The translations under genes were made by a program, and so were the position numbers. A stretch of 64,000 nucleotides of DNA, from contig PDRW01000022.1 in assembly GCA_002746935.1 (NCBI GenBank), positions 62,001 to 126,000 on the forward strand. Reading direction: 5' to 3'. Below are positions 24,755 to 32,828 of the stretch, piece after piece. The notes under the pieces were generated by a model. The model saw only the letters and a list, made by a program, of their open reading frames with translations, did no database searches and had not been told where the DNA came from. Each line of letters starts with the position of its first letter. Position 1 is the stretch's first letter. This stretch comes from Rhodobacterales bacterium (lineage in GTDB: Bacteria > Pseudomonadota > Alphaproteobacteria > Rhodobacterales > Rhodobacteraceae).

Positions 24755-24777
24755 CGGGGCTTCTCCCTCGATTTGTT

Positions 24778-24792
24778 TCAACCAAGCTTTAA
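24778..24792. promoter_or_regulatory. CtrA-like box between flgB and fliI
   Basis: TCAA-CCAAGCT-TTAA, read on the other strand as TTAA-AGCTTGG-TTGA, matches TTAA-N7-TTAA at seven of eight positions. It lies in the 90-bp divergent region between flgB (start 24754) and fliI (start 24845). Together with the box at 9775-9789 it suggests common control of both divergent flagellar promoters by CtrA. Binding is inferred. Confidence 0.6.
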
Positions 24793-24844
24793 GACCGATT
24801 CCTTTAGAAACGGTTCACGGGAAACAAGAATCGCGGAGAGTCGC

Positions 24845-26176
24845 ATGGCCCAGATCGGGTTTGATCAGCTGACCGCCGAGATTTCGGCGATTTCACCAGC
24901 GCACGACGTTGGCCGTGTGGTGCGGATCGGACGTGGCAGTATCGAGGTGGGCGGGCTGAGCCGGGTCGCCGCCCAGGGCGATCTCGTGGAAATTGCAATG
25001 CCAGGGCAGGTGACGCGACGCGGTGAGGTGTTGAATCTGGCCGAGGATCTGGTGACCGTGCTGCCTGACGGCGACATCGAGGGGTTGCAGATCGGGTCGG
25101 CGGTGACTTTGCGCGGTGCCAACCAGATAGCGCCGGATGACGGGTGGATCGGTCGGGTGATCGACCCGATGGGGCAGCCGCTTGACGGGCGGCCGATCCT
25201 GCGCGGCACGCGGCCGCGCCCCCTGCGCGGGGTACCGATGAACCCGACCGAGCGGCGGGTTCTGGGCAAGCGGCTGGAAACCGGGCTGGCGGTGTTCAAC
25301 ACGCTTTTGCCGATTGTTCGCGGCCAGCGAATCGGGTTGTTCGCCGGGTCTGGCGTTGGCAAGTCGACCTTGCTCGCGAAGCTGGCACGCGGGGTGAATA
25401 CGGATGTCGTGGTGATCGCGATGATCGGCGAGCGCGGCCGCGAAGTGCGTGAGTTCATCGAACGGGTGTTGGGGCCAGAGGGTATGAAGCGTGCCGTGGT
25501 GGTTGCGGCGACGTCCGATCAATCGCCGCTGGTACGCCGGCGTTGCGGCTGGACCGCGATGAGCGTGGCGGAGCATTTCCGCGATCAGGGCCGGCAGGTG
25601 CTGTTCCTGGCCGATTCGATCACGCGTTTCGCCGAGGCCCATCGCGAGATCGCGCTGGCCTCGGGGGAAGGAGCGGCGCTCCGCGGCTTTCCGCCATCGA
25701 CGTCGCACCAGATCACCTCGCTTTGCGAACGCGCGGGCACCGGCATCAGAAGTGCGGGCGATATTACGGCGGTGTTTTCGGTTCTGGTATCGGGCTCCGA
25801 CATGGAGGAGCCGATCGCCGATATCCTGCGCGGTGTGCTTGACGGCCATGTGGTGCTCGACCGCGCGATCGCGGAACGGGGTCGGTTCCCGGCGATTGAC
25901 CTGCTGAAATCGGTCTCACGTGCCCTCCCAGGTGCGGCGAGCGAAGCGGAGAACACTCTGATTTCCGCCGCCCGGCAGAGGCTCGGGGCCTATGACCGTT
26001 CGGAGATGATGATACGGGCAGGGCTCTATGCGGCCGGGTCGGATCCGGCGGTGGATGTGGCGATCGAGAGCTTCCCGAAGCTTGATGCATTCCTCGCCGA
26101 AGACGAGCGCGAAAACACCGCCGCAAGTTTCCGCCGGCTGGCTGAATGCCTGAAGAGCGAAACCGGTGAGGAATAG
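24845..26176 (+). CDS. fliI: Flagellar export ATPase FliI
   Basis: The 443-aa ATPase has the F1-beta-like layout: N-terminal beta barrel, then Walker A AGSGVGKS (about residues 167-174) and Walker B VLFLADSITRFAEAHRE. The signature GEGAALRGFPPSTSHQIT follows. Start ATG 24845 follows GGAGAG; a long upstream open extension runs through flgB antisense sequence and is not coding. FliI with FliH and FliJ energises export. It is transcribed alone, divergent from flgB and convergent with the DUF1217 gene. Confidence 0.97.
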   Translation: MAQIGFDQLTAEISAISPAHDVGRVVRIGRGSIEVGGLSRVAAQGDLVEIAMPGQVTRRGEVLNLAEDLVTVLPDGDIEGLQIGSAVTLRGANQIAPDDGWIGRVIDPMGQPLDGRPILRGTRPRPLRGVPMNPTERRVLGKRLETGLAVFNTLLPIVRGQRIGLFAGSGVGKSTLLAKLARGVNTDVVVIAMIGERGREVREFIERVLGPEGMKRAVVVAATSDQSPLVRRRCGWTAMSVAEHFRDQGRQVLFLADSITRFAEAHREIALASGEGAALRGFPPSTSHQITSLCERAGTGIRSAGDITAVFSVLVSGSDMEEPIADILRGVLDGHVVLDRAIAERGRFPAIDLLKSVSRALPGAASEAENTLISAARQRLGAYDRSEMMIRAGLYAAGSDPAVDVAIESFPKLDAFLAEDERENTAASFRRLAECLKSETGEE

Positions 26177-26281
26177 TTCCGTTGGTTGGCGGTATTGTGC
26201 GCTATGGCCGGTTGCAGGGTTGGCAGGAGTCGGCCTGCCGTCGATACGAAGATTTACCGGCTTGCCCCGGAAAGAGGGCTT

Positions 26282-27073
26282 TCAGATCGCCTGAAGCAGT
26301 GTCAGCGCGATTGCACCCGAAGACATGCTTCCGGACAGATCGTTGATCTGGGAGCGGACCAGGAACAGCCTGTTGAGCTCTTCGAGCTTTTCCGGCTTGG
26401 CGAACTGGTCAATCTCACCGTTTCCGAAAACCGCAGTGGCTCGTTTGCGCATGATGCTGACCTGGTCGTCAATATCAAGGCCCGCAGTCTCTGCGGGGAT
26501 ATTGAGAGCGGTCTGGAACACTTTCAGCAACGGTTCGTTCCCAAGAACTGCATACCACTTTCCGTTGGCGGTGTTTTCTGCTCCGACGATCTTGCCAAGG
26601 TCGCGATCAAGTGCGAGCGAGAGCCGCATATCGCTATCCTGCTCGCCGACAGCAATCTCGAATTGCCTGGTATTGTAGCTCTTTGTTATCCTGTCCGGAA
26701 AATCCGAAAGATGGGTGTTCGGCGTGCTGAGGTCAAAACCGAAGGCTTCTGCGAGGGCGAGGTAGCGCTTGTCCACCATGCGGTTGGCAAAGCTGTTGCT
26801 GTTGAGCGAGCCTTCTTCCAGCACCTTCTGGATGAAGGCCTTGTTTGGAAGGTCTTCATCCAGGCCGAATGCTCCGAGCGCCACCTTGAGAAGCCGGTAG
26901 TCGTTTACCAGTTCTTCGGCGGATTGTATCTTGCCGATATTCTCGGCGAAATAGGTGGTATCACGCTCCAGGGCAGGTGCGGTTTCGAAGGCTTCCTGTT
27001 GGGCGGTGCGCGTTGCCTGGAGGAATTTCCAGCCGGGGACGCCGCCGAAGGGAATGATTGGCTGGAAACTCAT
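26282..27073 (-). CDS. DUF1217 family flagellar protein
   Basis: The 263-aa soluble helical protein matches the DUF1217 family of alphaproteobacterial flagellar clusters: the N-terminal part has FAENIGKIQSAEELVNDYRLL and LGAFGLDEDLPNKAFIQKVLEEG, the middle has FANRMVDKRYLALAEAFGF, and the C-terminus ends in LLQAI. Function is not established to my knowledge; FlgE/rod-like export has been suggested by context. It is the last gene after flaF and flbT, starting 3 bases after flbT. GC content is slightly lower than in its neighbours. Confidence 0.8.
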   Translation of the reverse strand: MSFQPIIPFGGVPGWKFLQATRTAQQEAFETAPALERDTTYFAENIGKIQSAEELVNDYRLLKVALGAFGLDEDLPNKAFIQKVLEEGSLNSNSFANRMVDKRYLALAEAFGFDLSTPNTHLSDFPDRITKSYNTRQFEIAVGEQDSDMRLSLALDRDLGKIVGAENTANGKWYAVLGNEPLLKVFQTALNIPAETAGLDIDDQVSIMRKRATAVFGNGEIDQFAKPEKLEELNRLFLVRSQINDLSGSMSSGAIALTLLQAI

Positions 27074-27076
27074 CAC

Positions 27077-27484
27077 TCAGGCCTTCCGGCGCGCGTTCAG
27101 CAGGCGTTCTTCGCGGGGCAGAAGCGTGCGCAGTGCTTTCAGGGCCTGATAGAACTGGTCATCAATGACCGCGTCGGTCGCCTTGTCGAGTTGCGCCCGG
27201 CTGTCATGATCGGTGAGCACCTGTGAAAGCTGCTCGATGCCGCGCAGGAGCTGGTGCCGCGCTTCGTCCTGGTCGGCATCACCGGACAGGACGAGTTGGG
27301 CAATGTAGCATACCCGGCGCACCGGCGTGTTCACCTCCTCCGGGTGGATCGCGTCGCGCAGTCTCAGGATGTTGGCACTGGGCGTGACGATGGAGAGCCG
27401 CGATCTGCGGTCTCCGTTCTCGATCACGGCACCGTTGATGAGCACCCGTTCCCGGGGGCCAAGTTTGAGGACCAGACCGCTCAT
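27077..27484 (-). CDS. flbT: Flagellin synthesis regulator FlbT
   Basis: The 135-aa protein has family features LVLKLGPRERVLINGAVIENGDRRSRL and the helical C-terminus DDQFYQALKALRTLLPREERLL. In Caulobacter, FlbT binds the 5' leader of flagellin mRNA and promotes its decay until the hook is complete. The nearby flagellin gene has an unusually structured leader (29307-29433), a likely target. It overlaps flaF by four bases. Confidence 0.95.
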   Translation of the reverse strand: MSGLVLKLGPRERVLINGAVIENGDRRSRLSIVTPSANILRLRDAIHPEEVNTPVRRVCYIAQLVLSGDADQDEARHQLLRGIEQLSQVLTDHDSRAQLDKATDAVIDDQFYQALKALRTLLPREERLLNARRKA

Positions 27485-27858
27485 GCCGCTTCCGCCCGTT
27501 GCCGGAGGCCGCGCATGACGGCGGTGTTGATTTCGACGAGCGCTTCGATCGTCTCGTCGCCACGCAGCACCTTGCGGCTGTGCTGGGTGGTAAACTCGGA
27601 CAGGTAGAATATCCGGGCGCGGAGTTCGGCCGGCAGGCCGTTGTCCTGTTCGGCGACGTCGGCGGCGAGCATGGTCCAGAGCCTGCGGTTGAGGTGCAGA
27701 GCTTCGGCAAGATCGGGGAAGCCCGGTTCGCCCTGGATCGCGGCGGATTTGAGCCGGTGGGTGATGCGGGCAAAGGCTTCGTATTCGATGCCGCGCGGGG
27801 TTCTGATCGGGGCCTTGTTCGAGGCATAGGCCGTTTTGGCCATCTGGAGGGCGTTCAC
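27481..27858 (-). CDS. flaF: Flagellin secretion/translation regulator FlaF
   Basis: The 125-aa helical protein matches FlaF: an N-terminal MNALQMAKTAYASNKAPIRTPRGIEYEAFARITHRL block and a C-terminal RARIFYLSEFTTQHSRKVLRG block. In Caulobacter, FlaF is a positive factor for flagellin synthesis and acts opposite FlbT. The gene follows flagellin across an 87-base gap with a strong hairpin, so it may be expressed by partial read-through from the flagellin promoter. Confidence 0.95.
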   Translation of the reverse strand: MNALQMAKTAYASNKAPIRTPRGIEYEAFARITHRLKSAAIQGEPGFPDLAEALHLNRRLWTMLAADVAEQDNGLPAELRARIFYLSEFTTQHSRKVLRGDETIEALVEINTAVMRGLRQRAEAA

Positions 27859-27903
27859 TGGAGATCCTTCCGGTAACGTATCTTGTCAGGCGACAGGGGG
27901 CGT

Positions 27904-27928
27904 GCGGGGCGCCGGTGTGGCGCCCCGC
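27904..27928 (-). terminator. Hairpin after the flagellin gene
   Basis: A perfect 10-bp GC-only stem (GCGGGGCGCC / GGCGCCCCGC) with a 5-base loop lies 18 bases past the flagellin stop on its strand. There is no T-run, so it may be an RNA 3'-end stabiliser or attenuator rather than a full terminator. It separates the abundant flagellin message from flaF-flbT-DUF1217. Confidence 0.7.
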
Positions 27929-27945
27929 GGGTTGCCGGCTCCGGA

Positions 27946-29283
27946 TCAGCGGAACAGCGACAGGATGTTTTGCGGCGCCTGGTTGGCGATCGAGAGCGAC
28001 TGGGTGCCGAGCTGCTGCTGCACCTGAAGGGCTTGCAGGCGGGCAGAGGTCGCTTCCATGTCGGCGTCTACCATGGCGCCGATGCCGGATGTCAGCGAGT
28101 CCGACAGGGACGAGATGAAGTTGCTCTGCGTTTCGATACGCCCCTGGGCCGAACCGAAAGCGGCGGCCGCGTTGATCGACTTGCCGATCAGACCTTCAAT
28201 GGCCGTCAGCGCACCCGTTGCACCGGAATCGGAGGTCACATCAATGTTCTGCAGCGCGCCCAGGCCACCGGTCGCGGCCGTGGAGCCCGGGGTGCCCCCG
28301 GTTTGCACGCGCACACCGACATTGATGGGATTCCCAACCCCACCACTGCCGTTGGTGATGGTGAACGTGTTGGCGGTACTACCGGTCCCCTGCACAACCG
28401 AATAGCCTTCGGCGGAATTGGTTGCCGCAGAGAAGAACGAGTTGATCTGTGCGGTCAATTGCTGCGCGACTTCGGCGGTACCGTCATTGGCGCCAGCGAC
28501 ATATTCGAATGTGCGTTGGGCCAGCGATGTCCCGCCACCTGCCACGTTGACATTCACATCATCCAGAACCACCTGGTAGCTGTGACCTTCGGCAACTTCC
28601 CCGATCGTGAATTGCAGGTTGGCGCCCTCGGCAATGGTGGCCGTTGGACTGCCCGGGTCGAATGCGTCGTCATTGAAGGTGGTGTTGTTGCCGCCCGCCT
28701 GCATGATTGCGTTCGCGGCGGTCTGATCGTCCGCATCGGTGGTGCCGAAGGTGGCTGCCGTCACCGGGGTGTTTACCGACAGGTTCTGGCGCTCCACCGA
28801 GATATGACGCGCGGTCACACCGCCCGCCGCGTCGCGATCCAGCGATGCGAGGACTTTCATGTCCGCGTCGCTGGAGCCGTTGATCAGGTTCAGGCCATTG
28901 AACTGGGCTGCGTTGACAACCGAGCCGATCTGATCGCGCAAGGCCGCGATATCCGTTTGCAGCTTTGAACGATCCACGTTTTCTTCCTGCGCGGCAACGA
29001 TCTTGCCTTTCATCTGGGTGAGCAGATCGGTCACTGTTTCGGACGCCTTTTGCGCCACGGCGATGGTCGATTCGCCCAGAGAGAGGCTTTCCGAGATCCC
29101 CTTGAAGCCCTTCACGTCGGACTCCATGACCTTGGAGATCGCCCAGACAGCGGCGTTGTCCTTTGCCGACCCAACGGCTTTACCGGTCGAGATCTGCGAT
29201 TGGGTTTCCTGCAAATTCGAGTTGATGCCCTTGAGCGTTTGCAGCGCGACCATGGCGCTCGTGTTCGTCAGAATGCTGGACAT
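27946..29283 (-). CDS. fliC: Flagellin
   Basis: Filament subunit, 445 aa. The conserved N-terminal D0/D1 region opens with SSILTNTSAMVALQTLKGIN, includes QSQISTGKAVGSAKDNAAVW and continues to about residue 150. The variable Gly/Thr/Asn-rich middle covers about 160-330. The conserved C-terminal D1/D0 region includes NFISSLSDSLTSGIGAMVDADM and ends in QAPQNILSLFR. It is the only flagellin in the window. A ribosome site AAGGAAC precedes the ATG at 29281-29283. A long structured leader lies upstream. Confidence 0.98.
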   Translation of the reverse strand: MSSILTNTSAMVALQTLKGINSNLQETQSQISTGKAVGSAKDNAAVWAISKVMESDVKGFKGISESLSLGESTIAVAQKASETVTDLLTQMKGKIVAAQEENVDRSKLQTDIAALRDQIGSVVNAAQFNGLNLINGSSDADMKVLASLDRDAAGGVTARHISVERQNLSVNTPVTAATFGTTDADDQTAANAIMQAGGNNTTFNDDAFDPGSPTATIAEGANLQFTIGEVAEGHSYQVVLDDVNVNVAGGGTSLAQRTFEYVAGANDGTAEVAQQLTAQINSFFSAATNSAEGYSVVQGTGSTANTFTITNGSGGVGNPINVGVRVQTGGTPGSTAATGGLGALQNIDVTSDSGATGALTAIEGLIGKSINAAAAFGSAQGRIETQSNFISSLSDSLTSGIGAMVDADMEATSARLQALQVQQQLGTQSLSIANQAPQNILSLFR

Positions 29284-29306
29284 TCGTTCAGTTCCTTCAG
29301 TCGAAT

Positions 29307-29433
29307 GGCGCCAGATTTCAGCGCCGGGTTAGAGGTCCGCCCGCTGAGGGCGGGTTCAGAGCCGTTCTGACCTCTGCGGATCCTGGATATTCCGATCCGC
29401 GCCACCCCCTCAGAGTGCGCGAACACCCTGAGG
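29307..29433 (-). promoter_or_regulatory. Structured 5' leader of flagellin mRNA
   Basis: Five dyads follow one another in the 127 bases upstream of the flagellin start. Pairings are 29307-29311 with 29321-29325; a three-way junction whose outer stem is 29331-29335 with 29371-29375, and whose arms are 29337-29342/29348-29353 and 29356-29360/29366-29370; then 29376-29382 with 29394-29400; and 29408-29413 with 29428-29433. The pairing was read by eye. The position next to flbT and flaF suggests the site where FlbT controls flagellin mRNA; that link is inference from Caulobacter. Confidence 0.55.
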
Positions 29434-29523
29434 CTGAAGTGCCTAAAGAACAGTGAATAGCTGCGCTCGAAATATGTCGGATTTTAGTTGAAAGCGTGTC
29501 GGCATCTGGGTGCACCCCCTGTT

Positions 29524-29877
29524 TCACACCTGATGGTTAACGCCGCGCCGGGAATTGCCGAGCGTTGCGGCAGCGCCGTCGCGGCCGTAGGTCCGCAGGC
29601 CGGTTGCCGGGGTTTTCAGGGTTTCCATCCGCTTCGCGGCGGCCTTCAGGCCGCGTGCCGCGGCGAGCAGAAGCTGTTGATTGCGGTCTGCCTTGCGACG
29701 GAGCCGGGCGAAGGTTTCTGCATTGTCGCCGGAGCCGGGCAGGCGGGCGAGCAGGCGTTCCTTTTCGGCGCTCGCCCTGAGCAAGCCGTCGATTTCGCCG
29801 GCGAGAATCAGTTTGCGTTCACGGTCGAGATGGTCTTCCAGCGCGTCGGCTGCTGCGGTGAGACTAAGCATTGCCAT
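29524..29877 (-). CDS. FlgN-like flagellar chaperone
   Basis: The 117-aa helical protein (LTAAADALEDHLDRERKLILAGEID, then ASAEKERLLARL and RRKADRNQQLLLAAARGLKAA) resembles FlgN, the export chaperone of hook-filament junction proteins FlgK and FlgL. Those clients are not encoded in this window. It overlaps the flgJ gene by 14 bases if the first ATG (29877) is used; a second ATG at 29871 is also possible. Identity is supported by helical pattern and position rather than strong motifs. Confidence 0.7.
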   Translation of the reverse strand: MAMLSLTAAADALEDHLDRERKLILAGEIDGLLRASAEKERLLARLPGSGDNAETFARLRRKADRNQQLLLAAARGLKAAAKRMETLKTPATGLRTYGRDGAAATLGNSRRGVNHQV

Positions 29878-30169
29878 CGGCGCGCTCCTTCAGGGCTTCG
29901 AAAAGGCTTTGGGCGAGCCCGATTCCACCGGCGTTTACCATTTCACGGGCCTGTTCGAGGCGCAGAAACGAAGCGAACTGGTCTTCGCCGGCCCCACCGC
30001 CAAATGCCTCCGGCGTCTGGCCGAGTCCTGCAGACTTGAGCATTTCGGCGAGGAAACTGGTTTCGAGCTCCCGGGCGGCCTGGTGCAGGCGTTTTTCCTG
30101 TTGAGCGGCATTTCGAGCTGCGGCCGGACCGGTTGTCAGGGAGGTTGGCGTTGTGGCGATGCCTTGCAT
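29864..30169 (-). CDS. flgJ: Rod-binding protein, FlgJ N-terminal type
   Basis: The 101-aa protein contains only the FlgJ N-terminal (rod-binding) domain: AARELETSFLAEMLKSAGLGQ, then GEDQFASFLRLEQAREMVNAGGIGLAQSL-type sequence. The muramidase domain of enteric FlgJ is absent. A separate lytic transglycosylase (14924-15739) probably supplies that activity. It is divergent from fliK and followed by the overlapping FlgN-like gene. Confidence 0.88.
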   Translation of the reverse strand: MQGIATTPTSLTTGPAAARNAAQQEKRLHQAARELETSFLAEMLKSAGLGQTPEAFGGGAGEDQFASFLRLEQAREMVNAGGIGLAQSLFEALKERADGNA

Positions 30170-30219
30170 GGCGAATCTCTCGAATTGTTCCGAATTTTTC
30201 GTAGTCTGCCCGGCCCGGG

Positions 30220-30234
30220 TAAAGAATGTGGTAA
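30220..30234. promoter_or_regulatory. Weak CtrA-like box between flgJ and fliK
   Basis: TAAA-GAATGTG-GTAA matches TTAA-N7-TTAA at six of eight positions and lies in the divergent flgJ/fliK region, the same setting as the two better boxes. On its own this match could be chance. Confidence 0.3.
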
Positions 30235-30286
30235 CGCCTGTATGCCATTTTCGGGGCCGACGGAGACAGAATGCCCGGATGACAAG

Positions 30287-32032
30287 ATGCAGCTGCCACA
30301 GATCGACGCTATTGTGAAAATGCCCGCCGAAGGGGCGGGTGATGTCCTGCCTGTGGGAAGGGTTGCCGGCGATGGGTTCCGGGAAGTGTTTTCCGGTGTG
30401 GCGGAGTGTGCCGTGGAAGGTGAAACATCCGCTCAGCCGGAAATGCGCTGTCAGGATATGCCGTCCGGTCCGGATTTGCCGTCCGGTCCGGGTGATCTTC
30501 CCGGGGCAGTCGTATGCGCAGACCGGGTGCCCGTCGGTATGGCGGGTGTTCTGGCTCCGCAGGCGCAGCTGTGCGGACAGGTGCCTGAAGGGGATCCCCC
30601 CAGAGAGGTCGTGCCGCCGGGGACGGAGGATCTTGTGGACGGCGAACAGGATGCGGTGCAGAGCGCGTTGGGCATGATGCCGCCGAAGTTCTTCCTGTCC
30701 GGGCGTTCGGGCTTGGAGCCAACCGGGCCTGAAGCGACTGGCCCCGAAGCGACTGGCCCATTACAAACTGGCCCGGACCTTGCCGGCCAGACCCCTCGCG
30801 GACGGGGCGAGCCGGGGCCTCCGGCCAAAGCGGGTGGCGTATTGCCGGGGGTTTCGGGCGACACCATGATCAAATCTGTGCCTGAAAAGGCGCAGATGGC
30901 TTATGCCGGTCGTCATCAGGCTGTGCAGCCTGGCACGGCGGCTGCCAGCCAACCGGTTTTGCCGGGCGTGCCGGATGGCGTCATGGAGAAGGCGGGGTCG
31001 CAAATGCCGGGCGAAGCGCAGTTTGCCAGGCCGGCGCCGATGACACCCGTGGCGCAAGTCATCAGTCCGACGCCGCCTGAAGGCGAGGCCGGTTTTCATG
31101 GCGGGAAGAGCCGTGGACCGGGAGCCGTAGGGGCCCCTGCCACCGGGGTGAAAACCGGAAAGCAGGCCGGCCGGTTGCCGGGGGAGGTTGCGGGGCAACC
31201 GGGGACGGCATTGGCGGCGGAGCCTTCGGAGGTCGAGCCACGGCCTGCGGGGCCGGTCCGGGCGGTGGCGACGATGGAGCCCGCTGGCGGGAACCCGCAG
31301 GCGGTTGTACAACAGGGGCCGGCCCCCTTGCCCGAACGGCCCTTGCCCGAACGGACGCAGCGCGGGGCGCAATCTGATCCTGAACGGACCAGCCGGGATG
31401 AACCCGCGTTGCGTCTTTCCTCTGGTGCGCATGTGGGCGGGTGGCCGGCCAGGGCTACGGGCGCGTTGGGCAGCGAGGCGGGTGCCGGATCGCTTGGGGG
31501 GCTGGCGAATGCCTCTCTCCTGAACGACGCTGCCTTTCCCGTCGAGCCCGGCGTGGCGGAGGTTGTGCCGGGCGACGTGCGGAGCGTCCCGCGCGAGGGG
31601 GCTGCCGGCCTGCCGCCGGTTTTCAGCGCTCCGGAAACACCGCGCAATGTGGCGCTTCAGATCGCGGAAGTCATCCGGGCATCCGGTGAACGCGCGGTCG
31701 AGTTGCGGCTGCAACCGGAAGAGCTTGGCCGGGTGCATCTGACCATGAGCCAGGATGCGACCGGCACGCTGACCGTATCGCTCAACGCCGAACGCGCGGA
31801 GACTCTCGATCTCCTGCGCCGCAATATCGACATGCTGGGCGCGGACCTGCGCGAGCTTGGCTACGAGAGCGTCGATTTCTCGTTTTCGGGTGACGGCGCG
31901 GGCAGCGATGCGCCGCCGGATGGCGCGGCGCGGCGTGGGGCGCAGACCGCAGGCCCTGCGCTTGAGACGCCCGAACCGATCCCTGCCCCCCGGCCGGCCA
32001 CGGCAGGGGGTGGGATTGATCTGAGACTGTGA
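30287..32032 (+). CDS. fliK: Flagellar hook-length control protein FliK
   Basis: The 581-aa protein has a long Pro/Gly/Ala/Glu-rich central part with little predicted structure. It ends in the Flg_hook C-terminal domain (about residues 450-560) with AVELRLQPEELGRVHLTMSQ, GTLTVSLNAERAETLDLLRRNIDML-type sequence and ADLRELGYESVDFSF. The C-terminal domain contacts FlhB to switch export specificity. The start is uncertain: ATG 30287 (MQLPQIDAI) or in-frame ATG 30242; neither has a strong ribosome site. Short tandem repeats occur in the middle (for example 30459-30491 and 30731-30760). flgD follows 47 bases downstream. Confidence 0.9.
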   Translation: MQLPQIDAIVKMPAEGAGDVLPVGRVAGDGFREVFSGVAECAVEGETSAQPEMRCQDMPSGPDLPSGPGDLPGAVVCADRVPVGMAGVLAPQAQLCGQVPEGDPPREVVPPGTEDLVDGEQDAVQSALGMMPPKFFLSGRSGLEPTGPEATGPEATGPLQTGPDLAGQTPRGRGEPGPPAKAGGVLPGVSGDTMIKSVPEKAQMAYAGRHQAVQPGTAAASQPVLPGVPDGVMEKAGSQMPGEAQFARPAPMTPVAQVISPTPPEGEAGFHGGKSRGPGAVGAPATGVKTGKQAGRLPGEVAGQPGTALAAEPSEVEPRPAGPVRAVATMEPAGGNPQAVVQQGPAPLPERPLPERTQRGAQSDPERTSRDEPALRLSSGAHVGGWPARATGALGSEAGAGSLGGLANASLLNDAAFPVEPGVAEVVPGDVRSVPREGAAGLPPVFSAPETPRNVALQIAEVIRASGERAVELRLQPEELGRVHLTMSQDATGTLTVSLNAERAETLDLLRRNIDMLGADLRELGYESVDFSFSGDGAGSDAPPDGAARRGAQTAGPALETPEPIPAPRPATAGGGIDLRL

Positions 32033-32079
32033 CTGCGATCCGGGGGCGCACGACGCGCATTTGCTGACAAGGAGACAGA

Positions 32080-32778
32080 ATGGACATCGCATCCGCAACA
32101 GCCGCCAGGACTTCGGGCTCCGCCGCCGCGGCTTCGGCCGAAAAGCCCGGTGCCGCCAAACAGGGCTCGATGATCGCGTCGGATTTCGAGACCTTCCTGA
32201 CCATGCTGACCACCCAGATGGAAAATCAGGATCCGCTCAAACCGATTGAAAGCACCGACTTTGCGGTGCAGCTCGCGACCTTTTCGGGTGTCGAGCAACA
32301 GGTGCGTACCAACAACCTGCTTGCGGCGATGCAATCGCAACTCGGCGCGTCGGGGATTTCGCAATACGCGAGTTGGGTTGGCATGGAGGTGCGGGCGACG
32401 GCGACCGCCATGTTTTCCGATAGCCCGATCACGCTTTATCCGGAGCCTGCGAGCGGTGCGGAGCGTGCGATGGTCGTGGTGCGCGATCCGGCCTCGGGGG
32501 AGGATATCGACCGGTTCGAGGTTCCGGTATCGGACGCGCCGGTGCAATGGGCCGGGGTCGATGGCGACGGCAATCCCTTCCCGGAAGGCAAATACACGTT
32601 CCATCTGCAAAGCATCAAGAACGACACGACGTTTTCCGAAGAGCAGATCGCGGTGTTCTCGGAGGTGCAGGAACTCAGGATGGCCGATGGCGAAATCAGG
32701 TTGGTGCTGGCGGGGGGTGACGAGGTTGCCGCCTCCGATGTTACGGCGGTGCGCAAACCGGAAGATCCGGAAGCATGA
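32080..32778 (+). CDS. flgD: Flagellar hook cap protein FlgD
   Basis: The 232-aa scaffold protein has the family motif region DFETFLTMLTTQMENQDPLKP followed by FAVQLATFSGVEQQVRTN (about residues 35-82), then a FLGD-Ig/Tudor-like C-terminal half with beta strands. It caps the growing hook. ATG 32080 follows AAGGAGA. The hook protein FlgE is not encoded in the window. This is the last flagellar gene; ubiB converges from the other side. Confidence 0.96.
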   Translation: MDIASATAARTSGSAAAASAEKPGAAKQGSMIASDFETFLTMLTTQMENQDPLKPIESTDFAVQLATFSGVEQQVRTNNLLAAMQSQLGASGISQYASWVGMEVRATATAMFSDSPITLYPEPASGAERAMVVVRDPASGEDIDRFEVPVSDAPVQWAGVDGDGNPFPEGKYTFHLQSIKNDTTFSEEQIAVFSEVQELRMADGEIRLVLAGGDEVAASDVTAVRKPEDPEA

Positions 32779-32828
32779 TTCTGCCTGTGACCGCCCGGGC
32801 AGGTCTGGCCACGGGGTCACAGCCCGGG

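Noticed and set aside
26222-26239. GGCAGG/CCTGCC dyad between fliI and the DUF1217 gene
   Set aside because: Six-bp stem with no T-run, common by chance at this GC content; not listed as a terminator.
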